A DNA stretch of 29,978 nt from Candidatus Methanoperedens sp. (GCA_026552835.1 JAPMTY010000053.1:1-29978), one strand, 5' to 3'. Counted from the stretch's first letter, positions 7,437-16,487 are shown. Notes: generated by a model from the sequence alone, not told the origin. Translations and numbers: made by a program.

Positions 7437-9178
7437 AGAGACTCATAATCTTAATCATTTTTTTATTACTATGGCCAACGGTTTGCGCGGCTGAAAAAAT
7501 AAATGGTCTGGATGTTGAGTGGGGATCCGGGACGTCATATACCCTTAGCTGGACGAATCCAACAGTCACCGTAGGGGATTATGTCATACGGGTTTATGAT
7601 TTTGACTGGCAGGGAAATGCGGTCATATCAGTTACAAGAAAAGGCGTGACCCAGAATGGGATAATATCCAACAATGGTGAAGACTTAATATTTGATTTTA
7701 CAGGAAATAGCATCACTTTCCATGGAATCCTGATTAGTATGGGAGATATCTCAAATTATGTATCCATCCCTGGAGTCGTCCCGGTAAACGTTGGGACATT
7801 TCCCTGCTGCCCTCAGGCCACTATCACTATTGCCGTCTCAAATGAAATAGCTCAAAAAAAGCCGGTATTGGAACTTGATATGCAAACGAACTGGGATGGA
7901 GGGCTGGGTAGAATATCAGATATGCATATTGAAATCAATAACACGGGCGATGCAGACCTTTCCGAAGGCAATGTTACTATAAATTTAGGCGGCTTAATAC
8001 CCGCCAATGACAGGCAATTATCAGATAATGCATTAACATATAACCCCAACAAAGGTATAGTGACCAGGGGATGGAGCACCCCGCTTTTAAGGAATAATTC
8101 GTTTTTTTTTAATATATCGATAAAGTCACCAGTCCCGTCAAATAAAACATCCTTTATCATATCAGCCCAGAGTTATTTTAAGGATTCAAGCGGTAATCTC
8201 TATTCAGCAACACAGTCTGAAACCGTCTCTCTCACCCATACAATAACTATAACGAAATCGATAACTTCGTATTCGATTCTTGGAGATCAATCATATGGTG
8301 ATATCGATAAATTCTTCTCTATTGGAAAAGAGACTGTTGTAAATTTAAATGTTGCGAACACGCAAAGCTATTCATTAAAATCGGTGACTCTCACGGATAC
8401 CGTGCTAAAGGATTTTAATTTAATAAACAGTTCCATATCCCCAACAAAAAATTTTAAATTAATAAATAATAATACATTGCAGTGGGTTTTTGACCTTAAT
8501 TCAAGTGAATCGAGGGATTTTGAATATCATTTAACCGCACGGAAAATAGGGAGCTTTACAACACCTGCGGCTGCAGCACAGTGGAATGATTGGGGCGTCG
8601 CCATGAAAGTTTCTTCAAACACCCCTGCAACACATGTGTATGGTGCTTATGTGGTGGTTACCAGGAAAACAGATAAAACAAGTCCAAAGTTAAACGAAAG
8701 CCTGAGTGTAACAACGACATTGGAGAATATCGGTGACTTTCCTGTGGCGTTAAATGCATCTGATGTTCTTCCGAAAAATACCACATTCATTTCAGGAACC
8801 ATGGCCTTCAGCGGTTATCTGTACCCAACTTCCAAACCTGTTTCTTTCAATTATAATTTATCATTCACTAAACCCGGGGTTATGGAATTGCCCTCGCCTA
8901 TAATCACATTCTGGAAAAAAGATTATGATGGGTCATTTGGTGTAATACCTGCCAATAAAATCACGGTCATCGACCCTTCTCTGGTCTTGCCGGTGTCTGC
9001 CAATGTTTCAGGACAGGACAATATTACTCCGGCTCCCACTCCCACACCCATTCCCAAGAGTTTGCTTGAAATCATAGATGAGAAGATGCCCTGGCTTGAA
9101 GGCGCTGTCCCGATAATCATGTTGATTATTGCAATTATTTTAATGCTTGCGCTGCATGTTATAAACAGGGAATCATGA
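7433..9178 (+). CDS. Secreted, C-terminally anchored S-layer-like protein (COG1361/DUF11-like)
   Basis: 581 residues from the TTG at 7433. The open frame extends 32 codons further upstream, but GGAGG at 7420-7424 lies 8 bases before this TTG. The reading then begins with a classical signal peptide (KR, then a Leu/Ile core, then VCAA/E, cleavage after about residue 20). The TTGA overlap with the preceding stop also supports this start. The mature part is beta-rich and Asn/Ser/Thr-rich, with repeated conserved-domain-of-unknown-function style segments (HIEINNTGDADLSEGNV; SLSVTTTLENIGDFPVALNASDVLP) typical of DUF11/CARDB-like archaeal surface proteins. It has many N-x-S/T sequons. A PTPTPIP hinge precedes a C-terminal membrane helix at about 557-577. 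It therefore stands outside the cell, tethered by its C-terminus. It overlaps the cytochrome gene by 4 bases. Confidence 0.8.
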   Translation: MKRLIILIIFLLLWPTVCAAEKINGLDVEWGSGTSYTLSWTNPTVTVGDYVIRVYDFDWQGNAVISVTRKGVTQNGIISNNGEDLIFDFTGNSITFHGILISMGDISNYVSIPGVVPVNVGTFPCCPQATITIAVSNEIAQKKPVLELDMQTNWDGGLGRISDMHIEINNTGDADLSEGNVTINLGGLIPANDRQLSDNALTYNPNKGIVTRGWSTPLLRNNSFFFNISIKSPVPSNKTSFIISAQSYFKDSSGNLYSATQSETVSLTHTITITKSITSYSILGDQSYGDIDKFFSIGKETVVNLNVANTQSYSLKSVTLTDTVLKDFNLINSSISPTKNFKLINNNTLQWVFDLNSSESRDFEYHLTARKIGSFTTPAAAAQWNDWGVAMKVSSNTPATHVYGAYVVVTRKTDKTSPKLNESLSVTTTLENIGDFPVALNASDVLPKNTTFISGTMAFSGYLYPTSKPVSFNYNLSFTKPGVMELPSPIITFWKKDYDGSFGVIPANKITVIDPSLVLPVSANVSGQDNITPAPTPTPIPKSLLEIIDEKMPWLEGAVPIIMLIIAIILMLALHVINRES

Positions 9179-9810
9179 AAGCAGAGACTATTATCGTTTT
9201 AGCGGTTCTGGTGTTATTCGGACTTGTTGTAGGCGTACTATTCTCTGTTTATTCACATGATAGGCAACTCAATATTTATTCTGTTAAAACGCCGGGATTC
9301 CCTAATAACACTCAAATCAATATCAGCAAACAGGTCGATGGTTACACCCAGCTTACGAACTTAACAGAGCTAGTTTCAAGCGGAAAAAACGTTTGCGAAG
9401 GGTGCCATCTTTCGGGAAAGAAAAGCTATCCCCAGGCATACCAGGTAAAACAGCATGTGGAAGGAGGCGCATATTGCCTGGAATGTCATACGATTGACCA
9501 TAATGTTCATCCAATGAGCCCGAAAAATAAAAACGTGACCTGTGAAAGCTGTCATGGGGCAGCATCCCCGCAAGTGCCAACTTTTCGCAACGGTACAATA
9601 TCGTGCGCAAATTGCCATGATTATCCTGACCCGCTAAAGCCCAGCAATGGTAATCTTATTGTAATACACCGCGATAGAAATGTGGATTGTATTAAATGTC
9701 ATCTGGACTCATCTGCCTCTTGCCTGAAGTGCCATACTGAAATCAAAAGCGATGATAAATGGACAAAAAGGCTTAATCATTTCAATACGATTGTGAAGGC
9801 TGCGCAATGA
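9175..9810 (+). CDS. Membrane-anchored six-haem c-type cytochrome
   Basis: 211 residues. An N-terminal membrane helix (about 5-25) has no cleavage site and is followed by a roughly 45-residue spacer. Six CxxCH haem c sites follow at 74-78, 101-105, 123-127, 144-148, 172-176 and 183-187. Extra His residues (QHVEG, HNVHP, VIHRD, LNHFN) could be distal ligands. Spacing is compact, as in NapC/NrfH-like and small multihaem electron-transfer proteins. The ATG overlaps the stop of the S-layer-like gene (ATGA), so the two are almost certainly made together. Its likely role is carrying electrons between the membrane quinone/methanophenazine pool and outer acceptors, which is inference. Cytochrome c maturation genes are not in the window. 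Confidence 0.92.
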   Translation: MKAETIIVLAVLVLFGLVVGVLFSVYSHDRQLNIYSVKTPGFPNNTQINISKQVDGYTQLTNLTELVSSGKNVCEGCHLSGKKSYPQAYQVKQHVEGGAYCLECHTIDHNVHPMSPKNKNVTCESCHGAASPQVPTFRNGTISCANCHDYPDPLKPSNGNLIVIHRDRNVDCIKCHLDSSASCLKCHTEIKSDDKWTKRLNHFNTIVKAAQ

Positions 9811-9846
9811 ATTTGTTGTTAAGAATTTTGATAATCCCCAAAATGC

Positions 9847-9857
9847 TTATATATAAT
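9847..9857 (+). promoter_or_regulatory. TATA box of trpCBA
   Basis: TTATATATAAT is a strong archaeal TATA element. Its centre (9852) predicts transcription starting at about 9876-9880, leaving a leader of about 30 bases before the trpC ATG at 9909. Confidence 0.7.
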
Positions 9858-9866
9858 GAACATAAT

Positions 9867-9892
9867 TGTACATCAATGTACTAATATGTACA
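9867..9892. promoter_or_regulatory. Triple TRP box (TrpY-type operator)
   Basis: There are three copies of the hexamer: TGTACA at 9867-9872, TGTACT at 9877-9882 and TGTACA at 9887-9892. They start exactly 10 bp apart, on one face of the helix. The outer two also form the inverted repeat ATTGTACAT...ATGTACAAT (9865-9873 and 9886-9894). TGTACA is the TRP box bound by the tryptophan-responsive repressor TrpY of Methanothermobacter. The boxes cover the predicted transcription start, as expected for repression when tryptophan is abundant. A trpY gene is not in the window. Confidence 0.75.
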
Positions 9893-9908
9893 ATTTGATA
9901 AGATATCT

Positions 9909-10667
9909 ATGCACCCGATAATCAATGAAATACTGGAATCAACAAAAAAGAGAATCCCGCTTATCACGGATTATCAAAAAAAAAATATGACAGCGCGGGA
10001 TTTCCGGGAAAGCATTGAAACTATAAAACAGAAAAACAGGATTCCGGTAATCACAGAAGTGAAACCTTCATCTCCGACAAGATTTATCAGAAATGTGACG
10101 CCGGAAGATGCAGCCTGGATTGCAATGCAGATGGAAGCAGGCGGCGCGGCTGCGATATCCGTGCTGACAGAACCCAGATTTTTTAAAGGAAGCCTTGAGA
10201 ACTTAAAAAGCGTAAGGAATGCTGTAAAAATCCCCGTGCTGAGGAAGGATTTTATCGTAGATAAAGCCCAGATTTATGAAGTGGAAAGCGATTTGCTCCT
10301 GTTGATTGCAGGGATTCTCGGTACTGAACTGGAAGATTTTGTTAACGAGGCTATTTCGTGCGGACGCAAACCACTTGTCGAAGTGCATAATGAAATAGAA
10401 CTTGATAATGCTCTTTCCACAGCCGCCGGTATCATAGGGGTAAACAACAGGGACCTCACCACGATGAAAGTTGACATAACCACAACCGAAAAACTGGCGC
10501 CCCTTATCAGCGGCAGGACAATTATCAGCGAAAGCGGAATATCAAGCCGCGAGGATGCCGTCCGTATGATAGACGCCGGTGCGGATGCTATTCTTGTAGG
10601 AACATCTATTATGCAGGGAAATATTTACGATAAAACACACGAGTTAGTACATGCACTGGACAGGTAA
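9909..10667 (+). CDS. trpC: Indole-3-glycerol-phosphate synthase
   Basis: 252 residues. It converts 1-(2-carboxyphenylamino)-deoxyribulose-5-phosphate to indole-3-glycerol phosphate in a (beta/alpha)8 barrel. The expected active-site residues are visible: E50 and K52 in ITEVKPSSP, K113 in VLRKDF, E158 in LVEVHNE and the phosphate-binding SESGISS and LVGTSIM loops. N180/R181 are in GVNNRDL. The strand-1 sequence is V-K-P-S-S-P where many relatives have K-R-x-S-P, a small deviation. It is the first gene of trpCBA. No strong ribosome-binding site precedes the ATG. It is separate from, not fused to, phosphoribosylanthranilate isomerase (trpF). Confidence 0.95.
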   Translation: MHPIINEILESTKKRIPLITDYQKKNMTARDFRESIETIKQKNRIPVITEVKPSSPTRFIRNVTPEDAAWIAMQMEAGGAAAISVLTEPRFFKGSLENLKSVRNAVKIPVLRKDFIVDKAQIYEVESDLLLLIAGILGTELEDFVNEAISCGRKPLVEVHNEIELDNALSTAAGIIGVNNRDLTTMKVDITTTEKLAPLISGRTIISESGISSREDAVRMIDAGADAILVGTSIMQGNIYDKTHELVHALDR

Positions 10668-10682
10668 AAACAGGGAAAAAAT

Positions 10683-11870
10683 ATGAAACAGGAATTAAAA
10701 CTTACCAAATTCGGCAAATATGGCGGGCAGTTCGTACCTGAGGTATTAATGCCTGCAATCGAGGAATTGACAGAGCAGTATGAGAAATACAAAGACGACC
10801 CTGTTTTTAATGAGGAACTGGATTATTACCTTCGTGATTTTGCAGGACGCCCTTCTCCATTATATTTCGCAAAGCACCTCAGCAGGGAATACGGTACCAA
10901 GATTTACCTAAAGCGCGAAGACCTTGTCCACGGCGGCGCGCATAAATTAAATAATACTCTTGGACAGGCTCTCCTCACCAGATATATGGGGAAGAAAAGG
11001 ATAATAGCAGAAACAGGAGCAGGCCAGCACGGCACAGCCTGCGCAATGGCAGGCGCGGCTTTCGGCATCAAGACCGAGGTTTACATGGGCGCCAGGGATA
11101 CGGTACGCCAGCGCATGAATGTTTACAGGATGGAATTGATGGGTGCAAAGGTCATCCCAGTCAAAAGCGGCTCGCAAACCCTGAAAGATGCAATTAACGA
11201 AGCAATGCGTGACTGGGCGGCCAATGTCGAGACCACACATTATATGATTGGTTCCGTGGTCGGCCCGCACCCATATCCCACAATGGTACGGGATTTCCAG
11301 AGCGTCATAGGAAAAGAAGTCCGCACGCAGATTATGGAAAAGGAGGGAAGATTCCCTGATTCCATTGTCGCCTGCACAGGTGGAGGCAGCAATGCAATGG
11401 GTATTTTTTATCCTTTCATCGAGGATGATGTTGACCTCTTCGCCGTTGAAGCAGGCGGAAGCGGCATGAAAGTAACCGATAAGGAGGCGCTACACTCGGC
11501 GACCTTATGCACAGGTGAAGAGGGCATTCTTCACGGGATGCACACGAAGGTTCTCCAGAATAAGTACGGCCAGATACTCGAATCAAGCTCGATAGCTGCG
11601 GGTCTTGATTATGCAGGCGTTGGCCCGGAGCTTGCATATCTTGCTGATATCGGACGAATCAAGCCGCGCAATTCCATGGACAGCGAAGCGCTCGATGCGT
11701 TCCATGACCTTTGCAGGCTTGAAGGCATCATTCCTGCGCTTGAATCTTCTCACGCACTTGCGTATGTAAAGAAGGCCGCCTCTTCGGGTGAACTCGGTGA
11801 TATTGTTGTAATTAATATTTCAGGAAGGGGCGACAAAGACCTTGAAACTGTGATGGGGATGAAAAAATGA
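10683..11870 (+). CDS. trpB: Tryptophan synthase beta chain (TrpB1 type)
   Basis: 395 residues. This PLP enzyme condenses indole with serine. The PLP lysine is K88 in GGAHKLNN, the catalytic Glu is E110 in [11 protein letters not shown], and the phosphate loop is GGGSNAMG. Length, the N-terminal [10 protein letters not shown] motif and the adjacent trpA place it in the TrpB1 group that partners TrpA, not the stand-alone TrpB2 group. An AGGGA site precedes the ATG, and the 15-base gap to trpC and 4-base overlap with trpA show cotranscription. Confidence 0.97.
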   Translation: MKQELKLTKFGKYGGQFVPEVLMPAIEELTEQYEKYKDDPVFNEELDYYLRDFAGRPSPLYFAKHLSREYGTKIYLKREDLVHGGAHKLNNTLGQALLTRYMGKKRIIAETGAGQHGTACAMAGAAFGIKTEVYMGARDTVRQRMNVYRMELMGAKVIPVKSGSQTLKDAINEAMRDWAANVETTHYMIGSVVGPHPYPTMVRDFQSVIGKEVRTQIMEKEGRFPDSIVACTGGGSNAMGIFYPFIEDDVDLFAVEAGGSGMKVTDKEALHSATLCTGEEGILHGMHTKVLQNKYGQILESSSIAAGLDYAGVGPELAYLADIGRIKPRNSMDSEALDAFHDLCRLEGIIPALESSHALAYVKKAASSGELGDIVVINISGRGDKDLETVMGMKK

Positions 11871-12652
11871 AGATTGCTGATAAGTTCAACGAGCTAAAGA
11901 AGAAAAAGGATGGCGCTTTAATCGCTTACATCTGCGCCGGAGACCCAACGCCTGAAGGTACGAAGGAATACGTAACCGCGCTTGTAAGGGGCGGCGCCGA
12001 TATTATTGAACTCGGGCTTCCCTTCTCTGACCCAACCGCGGACGGACCAACCATTCAGGCCGGGATTGAGCGCGCGCTCAATGGCGGTATGACGCCTGAT
12101 ATTTATTTTAAGCTTGTCGGTTCCCTCAAGGTTCATATCCCGCTTGTGGTAATGACATATTACAACCTTATTTTCAAAAGGGGCCTTGAAAAATTCGTGA
12201 AAGACTGTATTGCATCCGGGATTTCAGGTATAATCGTTCCCGACCTTGCGGCTGAAGAAGCAGGCGACCTTGCAGTCATCTGCAAACAATATGAAGTTGA
12301 CCTTATTTTCCTTGTGGCTCCCACGACTACTGAGTCAAGGATGAATAGGATACTGGCAGAGGGGACAGGGTTTATCTATCTTGTGGCGCGCATGGGTGTT
12401 ACAGGGGCGCGGAAGGATGTCGCAGCTTCAACGCGCGAACTGGTTGAAAGGGTGAAGACCAAAACTCCGAAAGCAGTCGGATTCGGGATATCGAATGGCA
12501 AACAGGCTTCTGAAATCATACGCACGGGTGCGGACGGGGTAATCGTCGGGTCTGCATTTGTGGATATTATCGCAAGCGGAAGAGATGTTCCTGAGAGGCT
12601 TGAGGCGCTGGCGAGGGAGTTGAAGGACGGGATACGGTCAGCGAATAAATGA
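11867..12652 (+). CDS. trpA: Tryptophan synthase alpha chain
   Basis: 261 residues. It cleaves indole-3-glycerol phosphate to indole and glyceraldehyde-3-phosphate; the indole is channelled to TrpB. Catalytic E48 and D59 are in [16 protein letters not shown]. The phosphate site is seen in GFGISN and [11 protein letters not shown] near the C-terminus. The start overlaps the trpB stop (ATGA), so translation is coupled. It is the last trp gene here: trpD, trpE, trpF and trpG do not appear in the next 17 kb. Confidence 0.97.
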   Translation: MKIADKFNELKKKKDGALIAYICAGDPTPEGTKEYVTALVRGGADIIELGLPFSDPTADGPTIQAGIERALNGGMTPDIYFKLVGSLKVHIPLVVMTYYNLIFKRGLEKFVKDCIASGISGIIVPDLAAEEAGDLAVICKQYEVDLIFLVAPTTTESRMNRILAEGTGFIYLVARMGVTGARKDVAASTRELVERVKTKTPKAVGFGISNGKQASEIIRTGADGVIVGSAFVDIIASGRDVPERLEALARELKDGIRSANK

Positions 12653-12705
12653 CAGAGGCTTAATCAAAAGCAATATTAATCATATCCCGCAACAATAAAA
12701 AAACA

Positions 12706-13275
12706 ATGTTTGAAGATATAAAAGAATTCGTAAGGCATGCGCTAAGCCCTCTTGCAAAAAAGATAACTGAAATAAACCCGAATACATTAACACTTTTCGG
12801 ACTTTTCCTGAGCATCGTTGCGGGATTCTTTTTTGCAAAGCGCGAGGTTTTACTTGCAGGAGCTTTTCTTCTTGCCGGCGGATTTTTTGACGCTCTCGAC
12901 GGCCTCGTGGCACGCGAGAACAAAAGAATTACCAGATTTGGCGGTTTTCTTGATTCCGTTTGCGACAGGTTTGGCGATGCGGCAGTGATCATAGGGGCGA
13001 TTTACGGCGGCCTTGCCGTCATTTCCCCATATCCTGACTGGTTTATCGGCGTCCTTGCGATATTCGGGTCGCTGATGGTGAGCTACACAAGGGCGCGGGC
13101 AGAAGCTGCAGGCGCAAGCGCATCCGTTGGCATCGGGGAACGTCCCGTGAGAATGATAATCCTGATTGCAGGCGCTTTTCTTGACATTGTCAACTGGGCG
13201 ATTCTTTTAGTGGCAATCCTTTCCTTCATCACAATCTTCCAGAGAATCGCACATGTCAGAGAGATATTGAAATAA
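12706..13275 (+). CDS. CDP-alcohol phosphatidyltransferase, probably archaetidylinositol-phosphate synthase
   Basis: 189 residues. The complete CDP-alcohol phosphatidyltransferase signature is present: D62-x2-D65-G66-x2-A69-R70-x8-G79-x3-D83-x3-D87, which binds the CDP-lipid and Mg2+. About six membrane helices surround it. The family transfers a polar head group from or onto CDP-archaeol. The inositol specificity is inferred from the neighbour, myo-inositol-1-phosphate synthase, 45 bases downstream, and from the known archaeal route that uses inositol-1-phosphate and later removes the phosphate. Archaetidylglycerol- or serine-type activity cannot be excluded from sequence alone. It starts 53 bases after trpA, in a gap with weak promoter-like sequence. 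Confidence 0.82.
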   Translation: MFEDIKEFVRHALSPLAKKITEINPNTLTLFGLFLSIVAGFFFAKREVLLAGAFLLAGGFFDALDGLVARENKRITRFGGFLDSVCDRFGDAAVIIGAIYGGLAVISPYPDWFIGVLAIFGSLMVSYTRARAEAAGASASVGIGERPVRMIILIAGAFLDIVNWAILLVAILSFITIFQRIAHVREILK

Positions 13276-13289
13276 CAACTTTTAAGTTG
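13276..13289. repeat. Short inverted repeat between the two inositol-lipid genes
   Basis: CAACTT-TT-AAGTTG begins on the base after the stop of the phosphatidyltransferase gene. Its 6-bp arms and AT-rich core make it a weak hairpin or an operator for the next gene. Function unproven. Confidence 0.3.
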
Positions 13290-13320
13290 GATAACGGTTA
13301 TGACTGTGAGGGTATTAAAA

Positions 13321-14385
13321 ATGGCAGGCATTAGAATAGCAATCGCAGGTGTTGGTAATTGCGCTTCATCTCTTATCCAGGGTCTTGAGTATTATAACCC
13401 TGTAAAAAAGTCCGATAAACTCGTCCCGGGTTTGATGCATAATTCCCTTGGAGGGTATCTTATCTCGGACATAAAACCAGTCGCAGCTTTTGATATTGAT
13501 ATGCGTAAGGTGGGAACGGATCTATCCGAAGCAATTTTTTCAGAACCCAATTGCACGAAAAAATTCTCCGAAGTACCATCTCTTAGCGTTGAAGTGATGA
13601 AAGGCGAGGTGCTGGATGGCGTTGCGCCTCACATGAAGGATTACTTCAGGGTTGACAAAAAACAGAAACCTGTCGATGTCGCCTCGGTTTTAAAAAAGGC
13701 AAAAGCTGACATATTGATAAATTATTTGCCAGTAGGTTCTGAAGAAGCCGTAAAATGGTATGCTTCGCAGGCTCTTGAAGCCGGATGCGCGTTCATAAAC
13801 TGCATTCCTGTATTTATCGCATCAGATAAGCAGTGGGCTGACAAATTCAAAAAAGCGAAACTCCCGATAATCGGGGACGATATAAAAAGCCTTGTCGGAG
13901 CCACGATAGTTCACCGCGCACTTACCCAGATGATAGTCGATAGGGGTGCAAAAATCGACAGCACGTACCAGTTGAACATCGGAGGCAATACGGATTTCAG
14001 GAACATGACCGACCAGTCAAGGCTAAAGTCCAAGAAAATCTCAAAAACCGAATCGGTTGCTTCGCAAATTCCGTACGATGCGTATGTTTATGCAGGCCCG
14101 AACGGATGCATCGACTGCCTGAACGACAACAAGATATGCCACCTAAAAATAGACTTCAAGCTCTTCGGGGATGTCCCGGCTTATATTGATTTGAAACTGT
14201 CGGTTGAGGACAGCCCGAACAGCGCAGGCGTGGTCGTGGATGCCATCCGCGTGGCGAAAATAGCGCTTGACAGAGGCATCGGAGGACCCATATTCCCCGC
14301 ATCGGCTTATTTCATGAAGCACCCGCCTGAGCAGATGCGTGACAGCGAGGCGCGGGAGCAGCTTGAGGAATTCATAAAGGGATAG
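13321..14385 (+). CDS. myo-inositol-1-phosphate synthase
   Basis: 354 residues from ATG 13321. It isomerises glucose-6-phosphate to L-myo-inositol-1-phosphate with bound NAD+, feeding the archaetidylinositol pathway. The Rossmann motif GVGNCASSLIQG starts at residue 10. ILINYLPVGSEEA, FINCIPVFIAS and LNIGGNTDFRNM with SRLKSKKISKT match the conserved catalytic core. I prefer 13321 over the ATG at 13300 because GAGGGT at 13308-13313 is spaced 7 bases before it and the Rossmann strand then starts normally. The short archaeal/actinobacterial-type length fits; eukaryotic enzymes are over 500 residues. Confidence 0.9.
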   Translation: MAGIRIAIAGVGNCASSLIQGLEYYNPVKKSDKLVPGLMHNSLGGYLISDIKPVAAFDIDMRKVGTDLSEAIFSEPNCTKKFSEVPSLSVEVMKGEVLDGVAPHMKDYFRVDKKQKPVDVASVLKKAKADILINYLPVGSEEAVKWYASQALEAGCAFINCIPVFIASDKQWADKFKKAKLPIIGDDIKSLVGATIVHRALTQMIVDRGAKIDSTYQLNIGGNTDFRNMTDQSRLKSKKISKTESVASQIPYDAYVYAGPNGCIDCLNDNKICHLKIDFKLFGDVPAYIDLKLSVEDSPNSAGVVVDAIRVAKIALDRGIGGPIFPASAYFMKHPPEQMRDSEAREQLEEFIKG

Positions 14386-14438
14386 AAGCTTAGTGGGTTC
14401 ATGCATCGGGAAAAATAATCTATTTTGAGCAAAGTAAA

Positions 14439-15122
14439 ATGACTTTGACCTGTGAAGACATCCTGAAACAGCTTAAATCACTCTCTAATCCGGAAGCGGT
14501 AGCAGGGATGGCAAGATTTGGAATTGATTCAAATAATACATACGGAATCTCCATTCCAACCCTCAGGAAGATAGCGAAAGATTCAGGAAAAAATCATGCG
14601 CTTGCCCTGAAGCTCTGGTCTTCGGGCATCCATGAAGCGCGGTTACTTGCTGGCATGATTGATTCCCCTGAAGAAGTAACAGAGGAGCAGATGGAGAGCT
14701 GGGTAAAAGATTTCAATTCATGGGATGTGTGCGACCAGGTCTGCAGTAATCTTTTCGATAAAACCGATTTTGCCTATAAAAAGGCGGTTGAATGGAGCAA
14801 AAGGGAGGAAGAGTTCGTTAAAAGGGCAGGTTTTGTTTTGATGGCTGCGTTAGCGGTTCACGATAAAAGTGCAAAAGATGAGGAGTTCGTAAAGTTCCTG
14901 CCCATAATAAAAAGAGAAGCTGTTGACAGCAGGAACTTTGTTAAAAAAGCGGTCAATTGGGCTTTACGCCAGATTGGAAAACGTAATACCAATTTAAATA
15001 AAGAGGCGATAAAGACCGCAAAAGGTGTTCAGGATTTAAATTCAAAAAGCGCTAAATGGATTGCGTCAGATGCAATTCGGGAATTAACAGGCGAAGCAGT
15101 TCAAAAAAAATTGCATAAATAA
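14439..15122 (+). CDS. DNA alkylation repair protein, AlkD-like HEAT-repeat glycosylase
   Basis: 227 residues, all helical, with tandem HEAT-like repeats (PF08713 type). The family excises N3- and N7-alkylated purines without base flipping. W95 and D99 in FNSWDVCDQ and W174 in NFVKKAVNWALRQIGKRN align with the aromatic/acidic cleft residues of bacterial AlkD. The start ATG is preceded by AAAGTAAA, a poor ribosome-binding site. It stands alone, converging with the TldE-like gene on the other strand; only four bases separate the two stops. Confidence 0.85.
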   Translation: MTLTCEDILKQLKSLSNPEAVAGMARFGIDSNNTYGISIPTLRKIAKDSGKNHALALKLWSSGIHEARLLAGMIDSPEEVTEEQMESWVKDFNSWDVCDQVCSNLFDKTDFAYKKAVEWSKREEEFVKRAGFVLMAALAVHDKSAKDEEFVKFLPIIKREAVDSRNFVKKAVNWALRQIGKRNTNLNKEAIKTAKGVQDLNSKSAKWIASDAIRELTGEAVQKKLHK

Positions 15123-15126
15123 AAAT

Positions 15127-16455
15127 TTATCCAACTACTTTCATCTTAGCCACACGTACCGTGGGCGTAATTACATTCCCCACATTCCGGACATCCTTTC
15201 CTACGCCGTCGATATTCCTTAACAGCTCGAAGATATTCCCGGAAATCATCAGCGATTTGATAGGCGAAGTAATCTCGCCGTTTTTTACCAAAAACGAATT
15301 TCTCGCCTCGACTGAGAAATCACCCGAAATTGGATTGGCTGTATGCGCCCCGATTACGGTATTGACAATAACGCCGTCTTTTGTTTCACCAACAACATCA
15401 AAGGAAGGATGTTTGATTATCAGATTGCGTATTCCTATTGAGGGCGTCGATGTGTACGAGCCGCGGACAGCGTTGCCTGTGCTAACTCTTTTTTCTTTTC
15501 CTGCTGTATAGCAATCGTAAAGGAAAGAAGACAAAACACCCTTATTCACAATAGCGATTTTCTGCGATGCCGTGCCCTCATCGTCGCACGATGATGTTCC
15601 CAGCCCGCCGGCCAGCGTTCCGTCATCGATAATAGACAGGGCTTCAGAAGCAATTTCGGTGTTGATTTTCCCGACAAGTGATGAACGTCCTTTCTGGACA
15701 TTATCCGCATTTAATGAAGTTACAAGCGTATTTTCAAGAATATCAGAAAAAGCGAGGGGCTCAAGAAGCACTGAAGTATCGCGCGTTTCTGTGCTTATGC
15801 CGTTTCTTGACCGCGATGCAAGAGTTGAGGCTTTTTCCCCAATTTTAAAAAAATCAATGTCAAGTTTCCGCGACATATCAAATTCGGAAGCCGTTGAAAG
15901 CGGCGTATCCTGCGTTGCTGTATCAACAGTCGCCTGGATGGCCGTATCCTCTTCCTGGATTTCAATGCCGTTTGAGTTCAAGACAAGTTTAGTTGAACTC
16001 CCGCATGAGAAATGCCCCGAAGTGGGCGAAACTGATGGGACGGATTTTACACCTTCTATCATTATGGAAACATAATCCATACATGTTTCAATTTCAAGAG
16101 CCGCAAGCTTCTTATCAAAAATTCCTGCAACTTTTACGGGTTTGCTTTTTTCTGGAAGGCCCGACCACTCAGGGTCGCTGCCCCTGACTTTAGCCGATTT
16201 TACTGCAAGATTACAGGCCTCTTCAATGCGCCTTTCATCATTGGTACTTGAAAAACCCACAGCACCTTTGACTATAGCCCTTATCCCGATGCCTGAAACC
16301 ATGCTTTCTTTTGCGAGGTCGATAACATCCCGGTGTATGTCGATTGAGATAGATTTGCCCTTTAAGCAATAAATCTCGGCTTCATCGGCTCCTGCCTCTT
16401 GTGTAAGCAATAGTGCCCTGTGAGCTATTTCAAAAATATCTTTCATGGGAACCAT
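15127..16455 (-). CDS. TldE/PmbA-family protein
   Basis: 442 residues. The TldD/TldE pair is a metalloprotease that processes modified peptides and affects gyrase-targeting toxins. Visible family segments are GIGIRAIVKGAVGFSSTND, SGHFSCGSS, DDEGTASQK and GNAVRGSYTSTPSIGIRN. The HExxxH zinc motif of TldD is absent, so this is the non-catalytic TldE/PmbA half. A tldD partner is not present in the window. Start at the ATG at 16455; another in-frame ATG is at 16446 and neither has a ribosome-binding site. Only 32 bases separate it from the divergent radical SAM gene, so the promoters must overlap and the transcripts are probably leaderless or short-leadered. Confidence 0.87.
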   Translation of the reverse strand: MVPMKDIFEIAHRALLLTQEAGADEAEIYCLKGKSISIDIHRDVIDLAKESMVSGIGIRAIVKGAVGFSSTNDERRIEEACNLAVKSAKVRGSDPEWSGLPEKSKPVKVAGIFDKKLAALEIETCMDYVSIMIEGVKSVPSVSPTSGHFSCGSSTKLVLNSNGIEIQEEDTAIQATVDTATQDTPLSTASEFDMSRKLDIDFFKIGEKASTLASRSRNGISTETRDTSVLLEPLAFSDILENTLVTSLNADNVQKGRSSLVGKINTEIASEALSIIDDGTLAGGLGTSSCDDEGTASQKIAIVNKGVLSSFLYDCYTAGKEKRVSTGNAVRGSYTSTPSIGIRNLIIKHPSFDVVGETKDGVIVNTVIGAHTANPISGDFSVEARNSFLVKNGEITSPIKSLMISGNIFELLRNIDGVGKDVRNVGNVITPTVRVAKMKVVG

Positions 16456-16487
16456 TAATTAAAATTAAAGCATGATAAAGATAACCT

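Noticed and set aside
15572..16075. 167-codon plus-strand frame opposite the TldE-like gene
   Set aside because: Ser/Pro-rich mirror of the coding strand with no domain; the minus-strand protein has clear family motifs.
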